Origin: CAXYVX01 sp964292495
GTDB taxonomy: Bacteria; Patescibacteriota; Saccharimonadia; Saccharimonadales; Saccharimonadaceae
Direction of reading: 5' to 3'
Length of the DNA stretch: 19,576 nucleotides
Assembly: GCA_964292495.1 (NCBI GenBank)
Contig: CAXYVX010000013.1
Span: 1-19,576, forward strand
The notes under the pieces are model-generated. The model saw nothing but the letters and a program-made list of their open reading frames with translations, had not been told where the DNA came from and did not search any database. Positions within the stretch are counted from its first letter, which is position 1, and the number at the start of each line of letters is the position of its first letter. The position numbers and the translations under genes are program-made. Shown here one piece after another: positions 14,324 through 19,576 of this stretch.

Positions 14324-15074
14324 GAAAAAATTTTCAGGCAAGAAAGCCAAGAGCTTTCGTGAATTTTCAGGGTCGTTTGACGACTTTGAAAAAAAAGGAT
14401 CTTCTGCGGCGGATGAACAATGCGCCGTTTTTAGGACGCGGAAAAACAAAGAGGATCGCCGAGTTCGCGAAAAACGCCTTTCGCGAAAACTTGCAGAAGA
14501 AAATAATTCACGAAAAACCGGCGTTGATCAGCGCACGGCGGAAGTTCGCGAACATCTCGCTGTGAAAGGATTTTCGCGAAATGAGGGCGATCAGCGGCGG
14601 GGGAATTCGCCTTATCGCCCGGCAATTAGCGAGATGGTTCGCGAGGCGACAGCTGGCGGCGTGATTTTTCGGATAAATCCAAAAACAAATCATCTAGAAA
14701 TTTTGCTTGTAGCAGATCATTTTGACCGCTGGACGATTCCGAAAGGGCACATTGAAGAGGGTGAAACGGCGCAGGAAACAGCAATTCGCGAAATTGGCGA
14801 GGAAGCCGGTCTGCATGAATTGAAGCCGATTTGCTGGCTGGGCAAAATTCATTTTCGCTATCGCCGCGAAACAACTTTAGTTCTGATGAGTACGCAAATT
14901 TATCTGTTTCGCGCGTTGGGAAATACGGACGATTTTCAGAAAGAGGATTGGATGAATGGAATTCGCTGGTTCAGATTTGACGAGGCTGTGGATATAATTG
15001 CTTATGAAGATATCGCGAAACTAATGTTGATCGCGAAAAATCGTCTGCGAGCGCGCGGCGAATGGAGCGACTAA
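14301..15074 (+). CDS. Nudix hydrolase with charged N-terminal extension
   Basis: A 257-residue protein. The Nudix box occupies residues 149-171 with every key residue (G149, E154, R163, E164, E167, E168, G170), so it should hydrolyse a nucleoside diphosphate linked to another group; the target is unknown. The fold starts near residue 115 (AGGVIFRI). Residues 1-110 are an extension rich in Lys, Arg, Glu and Ser with no visible fold, and its DNA holds four TTCGCGAA copies in 117 bases (14464-14580). The ATG lies 23 bases inside nusB, with GAGG ten bases upstream. An earlier in-frame start inside nusB (14184) has no ribosome binding site and is less likely. Confidence 0.88.
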   Translation: MSKNSNLRKKFSGKKAKSFREFSGSFDDFEKKGSSAADEQCAVFRTRKNKEDRRVREKRLSRKLAEENNSRKTGVDQRTAEVREHLAVKGFSRNEGDQRRGNSPYRPAISEMVREATAGGVIFRINPKTNHLEILLVADHFDRWTIPKGHIEEGETAQETAIREIGEEAGLHELKPICWLGKIHFRYRRETTLVLMSTQIYLFRALGNTDDFQKEDWMNGIRWFRFDEAVDIIAYEDIAKLMLIAKNRLRARGEWSD

Positions 15075-15084
15075 CAGAGATCAA

Positions 15085-15113
15085 TTGAAGTTTTTTGCGT
15101 GTTTTGGTAAAAT
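15085..15113 (+). promoter_or_regulatory. Promoter of rnc
   Basis: TTGAAG (15085-15090), 17 bases, TAAAAT (15108-15113) with TGG before it. Confidence 0.65.
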
Positions 15114-15187
15114 TGAGTTGATAAAATAATTTGTGGTTTTCGCGAAGTTTTCAAATGAGAATTTCGCGAAACTCAGGAAGGAAGAAT

Positions 15188-16009
15188 ATGGCGAAAGCTA
15201 AAAATCAGAGACAAAAAAATGCGGTTCGCGCCACGGAAGGCGATAAATTTTTGCGTATTGCGGACGGATCACCGGTGATACCGGAAGTTGAAGGCGTTGA
15301 TTTTGCACCTTATCAGAGCTGGGCAGAAGAAAATCTGGGATTTGAATTCGCGAACCCGAGCTTGATTATCACGGCTTTGACGCACAGAAGTTATGTGAAT
15401 GAGCATAAAAAAACCGCGAAAGCGCACAATGAGCGGCTTGAATTTTTGGGAGACGCTGTTTTGGAACTTGTCAGCACGGAGTTTTTGTTTAAACATTTCG
15501 CGATGCCTGAGGGGATTTTGACCTCTTGGCGCGCGGCGTTGGTGCGGACAGAAAGCATTCGCGATGCGGGCGACAAATTGGGCTACGCGCCGTTGATTCG
15601 CATGAGCCGCGGTGAGCGACAGGGGACAGAGCAGGCCAAATTGCACATTGTCGCGAACTGTTTTGAAGCTTTGACCGGAGCGATTTATCTTGACCGCGGA
15701 TTTGAAGAAGCTCGGGAATTTATCGCGAAAAATATTTTGGTGAATCTTGAAGAAATTTTGGAAGAAGGCAGTTGGCGCGATCCGAAGTCGCATTTACAGG
15801 AAGTTTCTCAGAGGATTGATGGTGCGATTCCTGACTACCGCGTACTTGAAGAACAGGGGCCAGACCATGAAAAAACGTTTACGATCGGCGCATTTGTTCA
15901 AGGCAAAGAAATCGGCCGCGGTGAAGGTTCCAGTAAACAGGTTGCCCAGCAAAACGCCGCTAAAGAAGGCTTGAAAAATTATCGTAAAAGAAAATCTGAT
16001 AAAAAATAA
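15188..16009 (+). CDS. rnc: Ribonuclease III
   Basis: Cuts double-stranded RNA, including rRNA precursors. 273 residues from ATG 15188, with AGGAAGGA just upstream. An N-terminal extension of about 40 residues precedes the catalytic domain, which carries NERLEFLGDA (81-90; E85 and D89 are metal ligands) and ANCFEALTGAIYLD (156-169). The position of the second conserved Asp (D114 of E. coli) is N157, while the essential Glu, E160, is kept. A double-stranded RNA binding domain follows (DPKSHLQEVSQ at 198-208 to ANAAKEGL-like end near 262). An in-frame ATG at 15131 lacks a ribosome binding site. Confidence 0.95.
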   Translation: MAKAKNQRQKNAVRATEGDKFLRIADGSPVIPEVEGVDFAPYQSWAEENLGFEFANPSLIITALTHRSYVNEHKKTAKAHNERLEFLGDAVLELVSTEFLFKHFAMPEGILTSWRAALVRTESIRDAGDKLGYAPLIRMSRGERQGTEQAKLHIVANCFEALTGAIYLDRGFEEAREFIAKNILVNLEEILEEGSWRDPKSHLQEVSQRIDGAIPDYRVLEEQGPDHEKTFTIGAFVQGKEIGRGEGSSKQVAQQNAAKEGLKNYRKRKSDKK

Positions 16010-16018
16010 AAGATATTA

Positions 16019-16048
16019 AAAAAGCTCTGCTAAACGACAGAGCTTTTT
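16019..16048. terminator. Bidirectional terminator between rnc and rpsP
   Basis: AAAAAGCTCTG (16019-16029) and CAGAGCTTTTT (16038-16048), an 11-bp stem with an 8-base loop, then ATTTTTTT. A and T runs on both sides serve both converging genes. Confidence 0.85.
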
Positions 16049-16054
16049 ATTTTT

Positions 16055-16405
16055 TTATCCCTCAGTTGGAGCTTCTGAAGCTTCTTCTTTTGGCTGATTT
16101 TTACGCAGTTTTTCTGCGTTTCGAATCGATTTTTTCTTGTCGCCTGAGAATTCTTTGACCCAGCTCGGCAATTTGACGCCGTTTTCTTTCAAAAGTTTCG
16201 CGACGCGCGGTGTTGGCTGAGCGCCATTGTCCAAGAATTTCTGCGTGATCTCGCTATTGACAGTGACTTCTTTGGTGTGCGGATTGTAAGAACCGACATA
16301 AGCGATGACATTGCCGCTGGTCGGGTGTTTGTGCGAATCCTGGACCACAATGCGATACATCGCGAAGTGTGTTTTACCGGTGCGCTGGAAACGAATTGCT
16401 AACAT
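16055..16405 (-). CDS. rpsP: 30S ribosomal protein bS16
   Basis: A 116-residue protein needed for assembly of the 30S subunit. The start MLAIRFQRTGKTHFAMYRIV, the YNPHTK motif and LDNGAQPTPRVAKLL are the family pattern. The last 30 residues are a charged tail (Lys, Glu, Pro). A good AAGGAG precedes the ATG. In most bacteria rpsP heads an operon with khpA, rimM and trmD; here it points away from khpA and trmD and is transcribed alone. Confidence 0.96.
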   Translation of the reverse strand: MLAIRFQRTGKTHFAMYRIVVQDSHKHPTSGNVIAYVGSYNPHTKEVTVNSEITQKFLDNGAQPTPRVAKLLKENGVKLPSWVKEFSGDKKKSIRNAEKLRKNQPKEEASEAPTEG

Positions 16406-16476
16406 TTAATTTAAACTCCTTTATTAAAACTGTTTTACTTAGCGAAAAGAGCCACTTTTCGCGAACGGTTATGACG

Positions 16477-16505
16477 ATTTTACCAGATCTTAAACAAAAA
16501 ATCAA
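16477..16505 (-). promoter_or_regulatory. Promoter of rpsP
   Basis: On the minus strand TTGATT (16505-16500), 17 bases, TAAAAT (16482-16477) with TGG before it. The leader is about 65 bases and holds a TTCGCGAA copy. Confidence 0.7.
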
Positions 16506-16528
16506 TGCTGGCTTTTGCCGGTGTTGCC

Positions 16529-16537
16529 TGGTATAAT
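16529..16537 (+). promoter_or_regulatory. Extended -10 promoter of khpA
   Basis: TGGTATAAT (TG 16529-16530, TATAAT 16532-16537), with no good -35. It lies back to back with the rpsP promoter. Confidence 0.6.
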
Positions 16538-16567
16538 AATTATGTATCATATAAGTGGAGGAGGCCT

Positions 16568-16978
16568 ATGATCGAAACACAATTTGTTGAATATATTGTT
16601 AAGCAACTGGTGGACAATCCAGACGCTGTAAAAGTTGAGAAAACCACTGACGAACGCGGAGTTCTGATTGAACTGACTGCGGATCCGGAAGATTTGGGCA
16701 GAATTATTGGCAAGCACGGAGCGACTGCGCAGAGCCTGCGTTCTCTGTTGAGAGCACTTGGCGCAAAAAACAATGAGCGATATAATCTGAAAATAGTTGA
16801 TACTGATGCTAAAAACACAACAGAAAATTCGCAAAAATCAGATGAAAAATCTGCACCAGTGGAAAACTCTAACACCGAAGCGCAAGCAGAATCTGTGGAA
16901 AACTCTGGTGAAAGCGTGAGCGATCGCGCGAAAAAACTTCGCGAAGACCTTGCGGATTTGGATGATCTTGATATATAA
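16568..16978 (+). CDS. khpA: KH-domain RNA-binding protein KhpA with acidic tail
   Basis: A 136-residue protein. Residues 1-78 match KhpA, with the RNA-binding GKHG loop (48-51) within GRIIGKHGATAQSLRSLL. KhpA binds many RNAs and in Gram-positive bacteria affects cell elongation and division together with KhpB. The usual protein ends near residue 78; here 58 further residues follow, rich in Glu, Ser, Asn and Asp, probably disordered, with a charged helix SDRAKKLREDLADL near the end. GGAGGAGG lies before the ATG. It is separated from trmD by a terminator. Confidence 0.9.
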   Translation: MIETQFVEYIVKQLVDNPDAVKVEKTTDERGVLIELTADPEDLGRIIGKHGATAQSLRSLLRALGAKNNERYNLKIVDTDAKNTTENSQKSDEKSAPVENSNTEAQAESVENSGESVSDRAKKLREDLADLDDLDI

Positions 16979-17086
16979 TCTTACCAGTTCGAAGCAATCT
17001 TGAAATGCGAGAAGTTTTAAGAAATGTGTGCGCGAACTACCACAAGATTCGCGAATCTTTCGCGAGATGTGAGATTTATGGGTTCT

Positions 17087-17118
17087 AAAAACCGCTCTAT
17101 AGATTTGGGGCGGTTTTT
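17087..17118 (+). terminator. Terminator after khpA
   Basis: AAAAACCGC (17087-17095) pairs with GCGGTTTTT (17110-17118), a 9-bp stem ending in a T run. The 16979-17086 stretch before it has no convincing gene; it includes the 14-base palindrome AGATTCGCGAATCT. Confidence 0.75.
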
Positions 17119-17153
17119 GGATTTCGCGAAAATTCGTAAAATTTAGCTAAAAG

Positions 17154-17162
17154 TGTTAAAAT
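17154..17162 (+). promoter_or_regulatory. Extended -10 promoter of leaderless trmD
   Basis: TGTTAAAAT (TG 17154-17155, TAAAAT 17157-17162). The expected transcription start is within a base of the trmD ATG at 17170, and no Shine-Dalgarno site exists. Confidence 0.55.
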
Positions 17163-17169
17163 AACAGAG

Positions 17170-17847
17170 ATGAAAAAGTTTTTGATTTTGACTTTATTTC
17201 CGGAAATGTTTGAGAAGGTTTTGAACACTTCAATGATGTGGAAAGCGCAAAAAGACGGATTGGCGGATTTTCAGTTTTTGAATTTTCGCGAATTTGGAAT
17301 TGGCGCGCATAAGTCGGTTGACGACACCCCTTATGGCGGCGGCGACGGAATGTTGCTTAGAGTGGACGTTCTCGCTGCTGCTCTCGAATTCGCGAAAAAC
17401 AAAGAGAATTTTGACGGAGATTTTACCAATGCAAAAGTGATTTTACTTAGCCCAAGCGAAACGATTTGGAATCAAGAAATAGCGGAAAATTTCGCGAAAA
17501 ATGATGAAAACTACATTTTGATTTGTGGACATTACGAAGGTTTTGACGCGCGGATTGAGAAATTTGTTGACATGAAAATTTCAATCGGCGAGTTTGTGCT
17601 GACAGGTGGAGAATTGCCGGCGATGATTTTGATTGATTCAATCGTCCGCTTGATTCCTGGCGTTCTTGGCGGGGAAAAATCGGCGGAAATTGAGAGCTAT
17701 TCCACTGAAAGCTACCTGGAATTTCCTCAATACACGCGCCCGGAAAATTTCAGAGGAGAAATGGTACCGTCAATTTTATTGTCTGGAAATCACGGGAAAA
17801 TCGCTGCTTGGCGCGCGGAAAACGCTGTTCAAAAAAGTAAAAAATAA
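17170..17847 (+). CDS. trmD: tRNA (guanine37-N1)-methyltransferase TrmD
   Basis: Puts the N1-methyl group on G37 of tRNAs, using S-adenosylmethionine, which prevents +1 frameshifts. 225 residues, slightly shorter than usual. Trefoil-knot (SPOUT) signatures are intact: FPEMF (11-15), DDTPYGGGDGM (51-61), ICGHYEGFDARI (117-128), the SIGEFVLTGGELPAM region and YTRPENFRG near 197-205. Neither rimM nor rplS, the usual partners, is adjacent. Confidence 0.96.
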   Translation: MKKFLILTLFPEMFEKVLNTSMMWKAQKDGLADFQFLNFREFGIGAHKSVDDTPYGGGDGMLLRVDVLAAALEFAKNKENFDGDFTNAKVILLSPSETIWNQEIAENFAKNDENYILICGHYEGFDARIEKFVDMKISIGEFVLTGGELPAMILIDSIVRLIPGVLGGEKSAEIESYSTESYLEFPQYTRPENFRGEMVPSILLSGNHGKIAAWRAENAVQKSKK

Positions 17848-17868
17848 AACCCCGCCCGGTGGCGAGGT
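17841..17868 (-). terminator. Terminator after the 121-residue membrane protein gene
   Basis: CCCCGCC (17850-17856) and GGCGAGG (17861-17867) with one mismatch and loop CGGT. On the minus strand it is followed by TTTTATTTT. Plus-strand trmD lacks a T run after it. Confidence 0.55.
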
Positions 17869-17877
17869 GAAAATGTG

Positions 17878-18243
17878 CTAGAATTCTTGAGTGTAATTCT
17901 CAAGATCTTTTAACGTTGTGGCGAAACCATTTTCTTCAATGGCTCGCTGAGCATCATCTATTGAACGCTCAATTCCTTCTTGAAAACTCTTTGATCGACC
18001 TGAATTTTCAAATTTCAGATCACTTTTTAATTTTAGGAATGAAAGATCGAGTCGTTCATCTACTAGGGCGTTTGAGTTATATTCTTTCAATAACTCATAC
18101 GATTTCAACGAGCCAAGGCAATAACCTTCGTTCTCGTCGCTGATGCGGTTCCTTTCGCGAATTCGCCGACCAATAATGATCGCTGCCGTTGTCGCTGTAC
18201 CTGCAGTTGCAGATAAAGATGCAATTAGTTTGAATTTCTTCAT
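17878..18243 (-). CDS. Small membrane-anchored protein, unknown function
   Basis: A 121-residue protein I do not recognise. Residues about 5-24 are one hydrophobic helix (Ala/Thr-rich, IIIG) flanked by basic residues (RRIRER), then a polar, helix-prone domain rich in Leu, Glu, Ser and Lys. It carries one cysteine (C42). AAAGGGGG eight bases before the ATG is a strong ribosome binding site. The leader starts with a hairpin CCTGC/GCAGG (18268-18280). Confidence 0.75.
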   Translation of the reverse strand: MKKFKLIASLSATAGTATTAAIIIGRRIRERNRISDENEGYCLGSLKSYELLKEYNSNALVDERLDLSFLKLKSDLKFENSGRSKSFQEGIERSIDDAQRAIEENGFATTLKDLENYTQEF

Positions 18244-18287
18244 TTATCCAAACCCCCTTTATTTTTTCCTGCTTAGCAGGTATATTC

Positions 18288-18296
18288 ATAATAACA
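18288..18296 (-). promoter_or_regulatory. Extended -10 promoter of the 17878-18243 gene
   Basis: On the minus strand TGTTATTAT (18296-18288). The predicted start, near 18281, puts the CCTGCTAAGCAGG hairpin at the very 5' end of the mRNA. Confidence 0.5.
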
Positions 18297-18313
18297 TGTT
18301 TTTCTGAAAAATC

Positions 18314-18448
18314 AACAAGAAAAGCTGGGCAAGAGCCCAGCCTTAAGAGGTGTGGTGGAGACATTCACGAAAAACTTTCGTGAATAGCAAAAATACGTTC
18401 ATCTTTTGTTTTTGCAAAATTTTTGTTTGAACTTTTGCTGTTTTTATA
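18314..18448 (-). ncRNA. Possible small RNA between two minus-strand genes
   Basis: On the minus strand a TATAAA (18448-18443, within TAGTATAAA) is followed by three hairpins: TTTTTGC/GCAAAAA (18415-18409 and 18393-18387), a 10-bp stem ATTCACGAAA/TTTCGTGAAT (18385-18363) and a terminator stem GCTGGGC/GCCCAGC with loop TCTT (18341-18324) followed by TTTTCTTGTT. No coding frame is convincing. The transcript would be about 120 bases. Alternatively these are only the 3' end of the upstream gene (stop at 18514) and its terminator. Confidence 0.4.
18324..18341 (-). terminator. Terminator downstream of the histidine-rich protein gene
   Basis: A 7-bp GC-rich stem with a TCTT loop, followed on the minus strand by TTTTCTTGTT. 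It stops either the 18514-19161 gene or the small RNA described above. Confidence 0.65.
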
Positions 18449-18513
18449 CTACCATTTCGCGAAACATAGCACAAGCTTTTTTACGAAATTATTTATTGTG
18501 AAATTTACATCTA

Positions 18514-19161
18514 CTAAAACAGATGTTTGACGTGATCTTCAAAAGTTGTTTTGTCGTCCAAGCTGCCGGAGCATGTGGCGGGATCGTTCGTCGTGTCGAG
18601 TTCTTCCGCGGTGTCTGGAACTTTCGCAAAATTCGAGCTCAGATCTGCGTTTGACGCGGGGCTGTCGCCGGCCATGAAAACAACGCGATCTTTGTCTTTG
18701 ATTACGGTGTTTGCCAGCGAATTCAGCGTGATTTGTCTGTTCAATTCAATTCGCAAATTCTTGTAAATGTTCCCCTGGTCGTCAGCGATAAAGTTTGGAC
18801 CGAGCGTCCAGCCGAGATTCGCGAAAAACGCACCGTAGGTCACGGCATGATCTTCAACGTGGATTGACTCAGCCTCCGATTTTTCTGATCTGTGCATGTG
18901 AGCGCGCTCGACCGGATCCGTGATTCCGGAATTCGTGGTTTTGTCGTTGATTTGACACATGGAAGTTTCCTCGTAGTATTTTTGGCTATCAAATTTTTCT
19001 TGTTTTCCGTTCAAAAAAACCATAAAATTTGCGTGATAATGGACGGAAGGGGTTTTGTATGTGAAAAACCTGATTCCTAAAATCAAAATAACTGCCAATA
19101 AAAATGCGCCAGCTCCGATAAACCATCTGTTTTTGACTAATTTTAACGTTTTTTCCTTCAT
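18514..19161 (-). CDS. Membrane-anchored extracytoplasmic protein with paired histidines
   Basis: A 215-residue protein of unknown function. A basic N-terminus is followed by one membrane helix (about 14-34); the rest should face outside. Two HxH pairs (H41/H43, H88/H90) and H101/H105 surround the pattern VHYHANFMVFLNGK...HMHR...IHVEDHAVTYGAFF, which looks like a metal-binding site, possibly for copper, zinc or iron. C69 and C197 could form a disulphide. I recall similar HxH-FLNG-HxH-IHVxxH proteins in other CPR bacteria and some archaea, without a known function. AAGGAGG precedes the ATG. Confidence 0.8.
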   Translation of the reverse strand: MKEKTLKLVKNRWFIGAGAFLLAVILILGIRFFTYKTPSVHYHANFMVFLNGKQEKFDSQKYYEETSMCQINDKTTNSGITDPVERAHMHRSEKSEAESIHVEDHAVTYGAFFANLGWTLGPNFIADDQGNIYKNLRIELNRQITLNSLANTVIKDKDRVVFMAGDSPASNADLSSNFAKVPDTAEELDTTNDPATCSGSLDDKTTFEDHVKHLF

Positions 19162-19310
19162 TTTTCCTCCTTAAAAAAAATCGCGAAATCCGCGAATAAT
19201 AATACATTTTGGTTGGCATTGCTCGACTTAATTTGCAACCCCAACAAGACCATTTTATCACTAAATGAACTGAATGGTGAGCTAGCTAAAATGATACTTG
19301 AACGACATAA

Positions 19311-19576
19311 CTTATTGCCAAGAACGGCAGTAGTACAGTCGGTTATCTGTTAGCGATATTTCAACACGCCGAACGGCTATTTGAAGTTGCGGAAATTGAT
19401 GAAAAACGTCAAATCATCGGTTTGATACTCTCGAACCTCCAACTTGACGATAAAAAACTCTCTTTTAATCTAAAAGAGCCATTCGCAACTGTGCTTTCGC
19501 ACGCAAATGGTTCTTTATGGTTGGGGATGAGGGATTCGAACCCCCGATCATGGGACCAGAACCCACTGCCTTACCA
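19311..19576 (+). pseudogene. 3' fragment of a serine recombinase gene, truncated upstream, entering tRNA-Gln antisense
   Basis: From 19311, just after a stop at 19308, one frame stays open to the window end. Its product reads AERLFEVAEIDEKRQIIGL, SNLQLDDKKLSFNLKEPF and then SLWLGMRDSNPRSWDQNPL. The first two are the usual C-terminal pattern of large serine recombinases; the last is encoded by the antisense strand of the tRNA gene, a well-known product of integration at tRNA genes. The catalytic N-terminal domain and zinc region are missing, as upstream frames contain stops (such as 19308). The piece is therefore a remnant. The gap 19162-19310 otherwise shows nothing but the promoter region of the minus-strand gene. 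Confidence 0.7.
19518..19576 (-). tRNA. tRNA-Gln (CTG), 5' part cut by window edge
   Basis: On the minus strand: anticodon stem GTGGG/CCCAT (with one G-U-type pair), loop TTCTGGT (anticodon CTG, Gln), T loop TTCGAAT, acceptor 3' strand ATCCCCA, discriminator A and encoded CCA (19520-19518). The acceptor 5' strand lies beyond the window. It is the target site of the recombinase relic. Confidence 0.9.

Noticed and set aside
17005..17088. A 27-codon frame after khpA (ATG near 17005).
   Set aside because: No ribosome binding site and no recognisable protein; it overlaps TTCGCGAA copies and the start of the terminator.
1..19576. CRISPR array or an intact mobile element.
   Set aside because: The repeated palindrome is only eight bases with irregular spacing in genes, and no transposase or inverted terminal repeats are seen; the only mobile sign is the recombinase relic.

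Overview
The window looks like ordinary chromosome of a genome-reduced bacterium of the Candidate Phyla Radiation, most likely a Saccharibacterium (TM7) or close relative. This is inferred from the gene content and style: a LemA/HtpX pair, a Mur ligase lacking its first domain, a DNA ligase and a bL32 protein without their usual zinc cysteines, ribosome and tRNA genes scattered outside their usual operons, and one-gene transcription units with strong extended -10 promoters. TGA is used as a stop (ligA), so the code is the standard one, which argues against the Absconditabacteria/Gracilibacteria.

Layout. 1-317: three minus-strand tRNA genes (Cys partial, Gly, Phe) with a promoter and a terminator. 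479-3275: plus-strand unit lemA, htpX and an uncharacterised six-helix membrane protein. 3354-5459: ligA. 5530-5928: minus-strand RRM/glycine-rich RNA-binding protein, separated from ligA by a bidirectional terminator built from two TTCGCGAA palindromes. 6064-6310: an untranslated, structured transcription unit with its own promoter and terminator. 6343-10058: P-type cation ATPase and a Mur ligase. 10066-10305: relic of a cell-surface anchor. 10400-12823: leuS. 12874-13470: minus-strand SH3-like membrane protein. 13612-16009: rpmF (49 codons), nusB, Nudix hydrolase and rnc. 16055-16405: rpsP on the minus strand, divergent from khpA. 17170-17847: trmD. 17878-19161: two minus-strand membrane-anchored proteins with a probable small RNA between them. 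19311 to the end: the 3' end of a serine recombinase gene running antisense into a tRNA-Gln(CTG) gene, a scar of a mobile element.

The genes mostly serve translation and RNA handling (tRNAs, leuS, rpmF, rpsP, rnc, nusB, khpA, trmD, RRM protein), the envelope (lemA, htpX, Mur ligase, anchored proteins), DNA joining (ligA) and ion transport.

The most striking signal is not a gene. The 8-base palindrome TTCGCGAA occurs about 50 times (hand count) in 19.6 kb, in coding sequence in all reading frames and between genes, where less than one copy is expected by chance. Other points of interest are a tRNA-Gly in which the near-invariant G19:C56 pair appears replaced by U19:A56, the structured RNA before the ATPase, leaderless genes, and the zinc-finger-less LigA.
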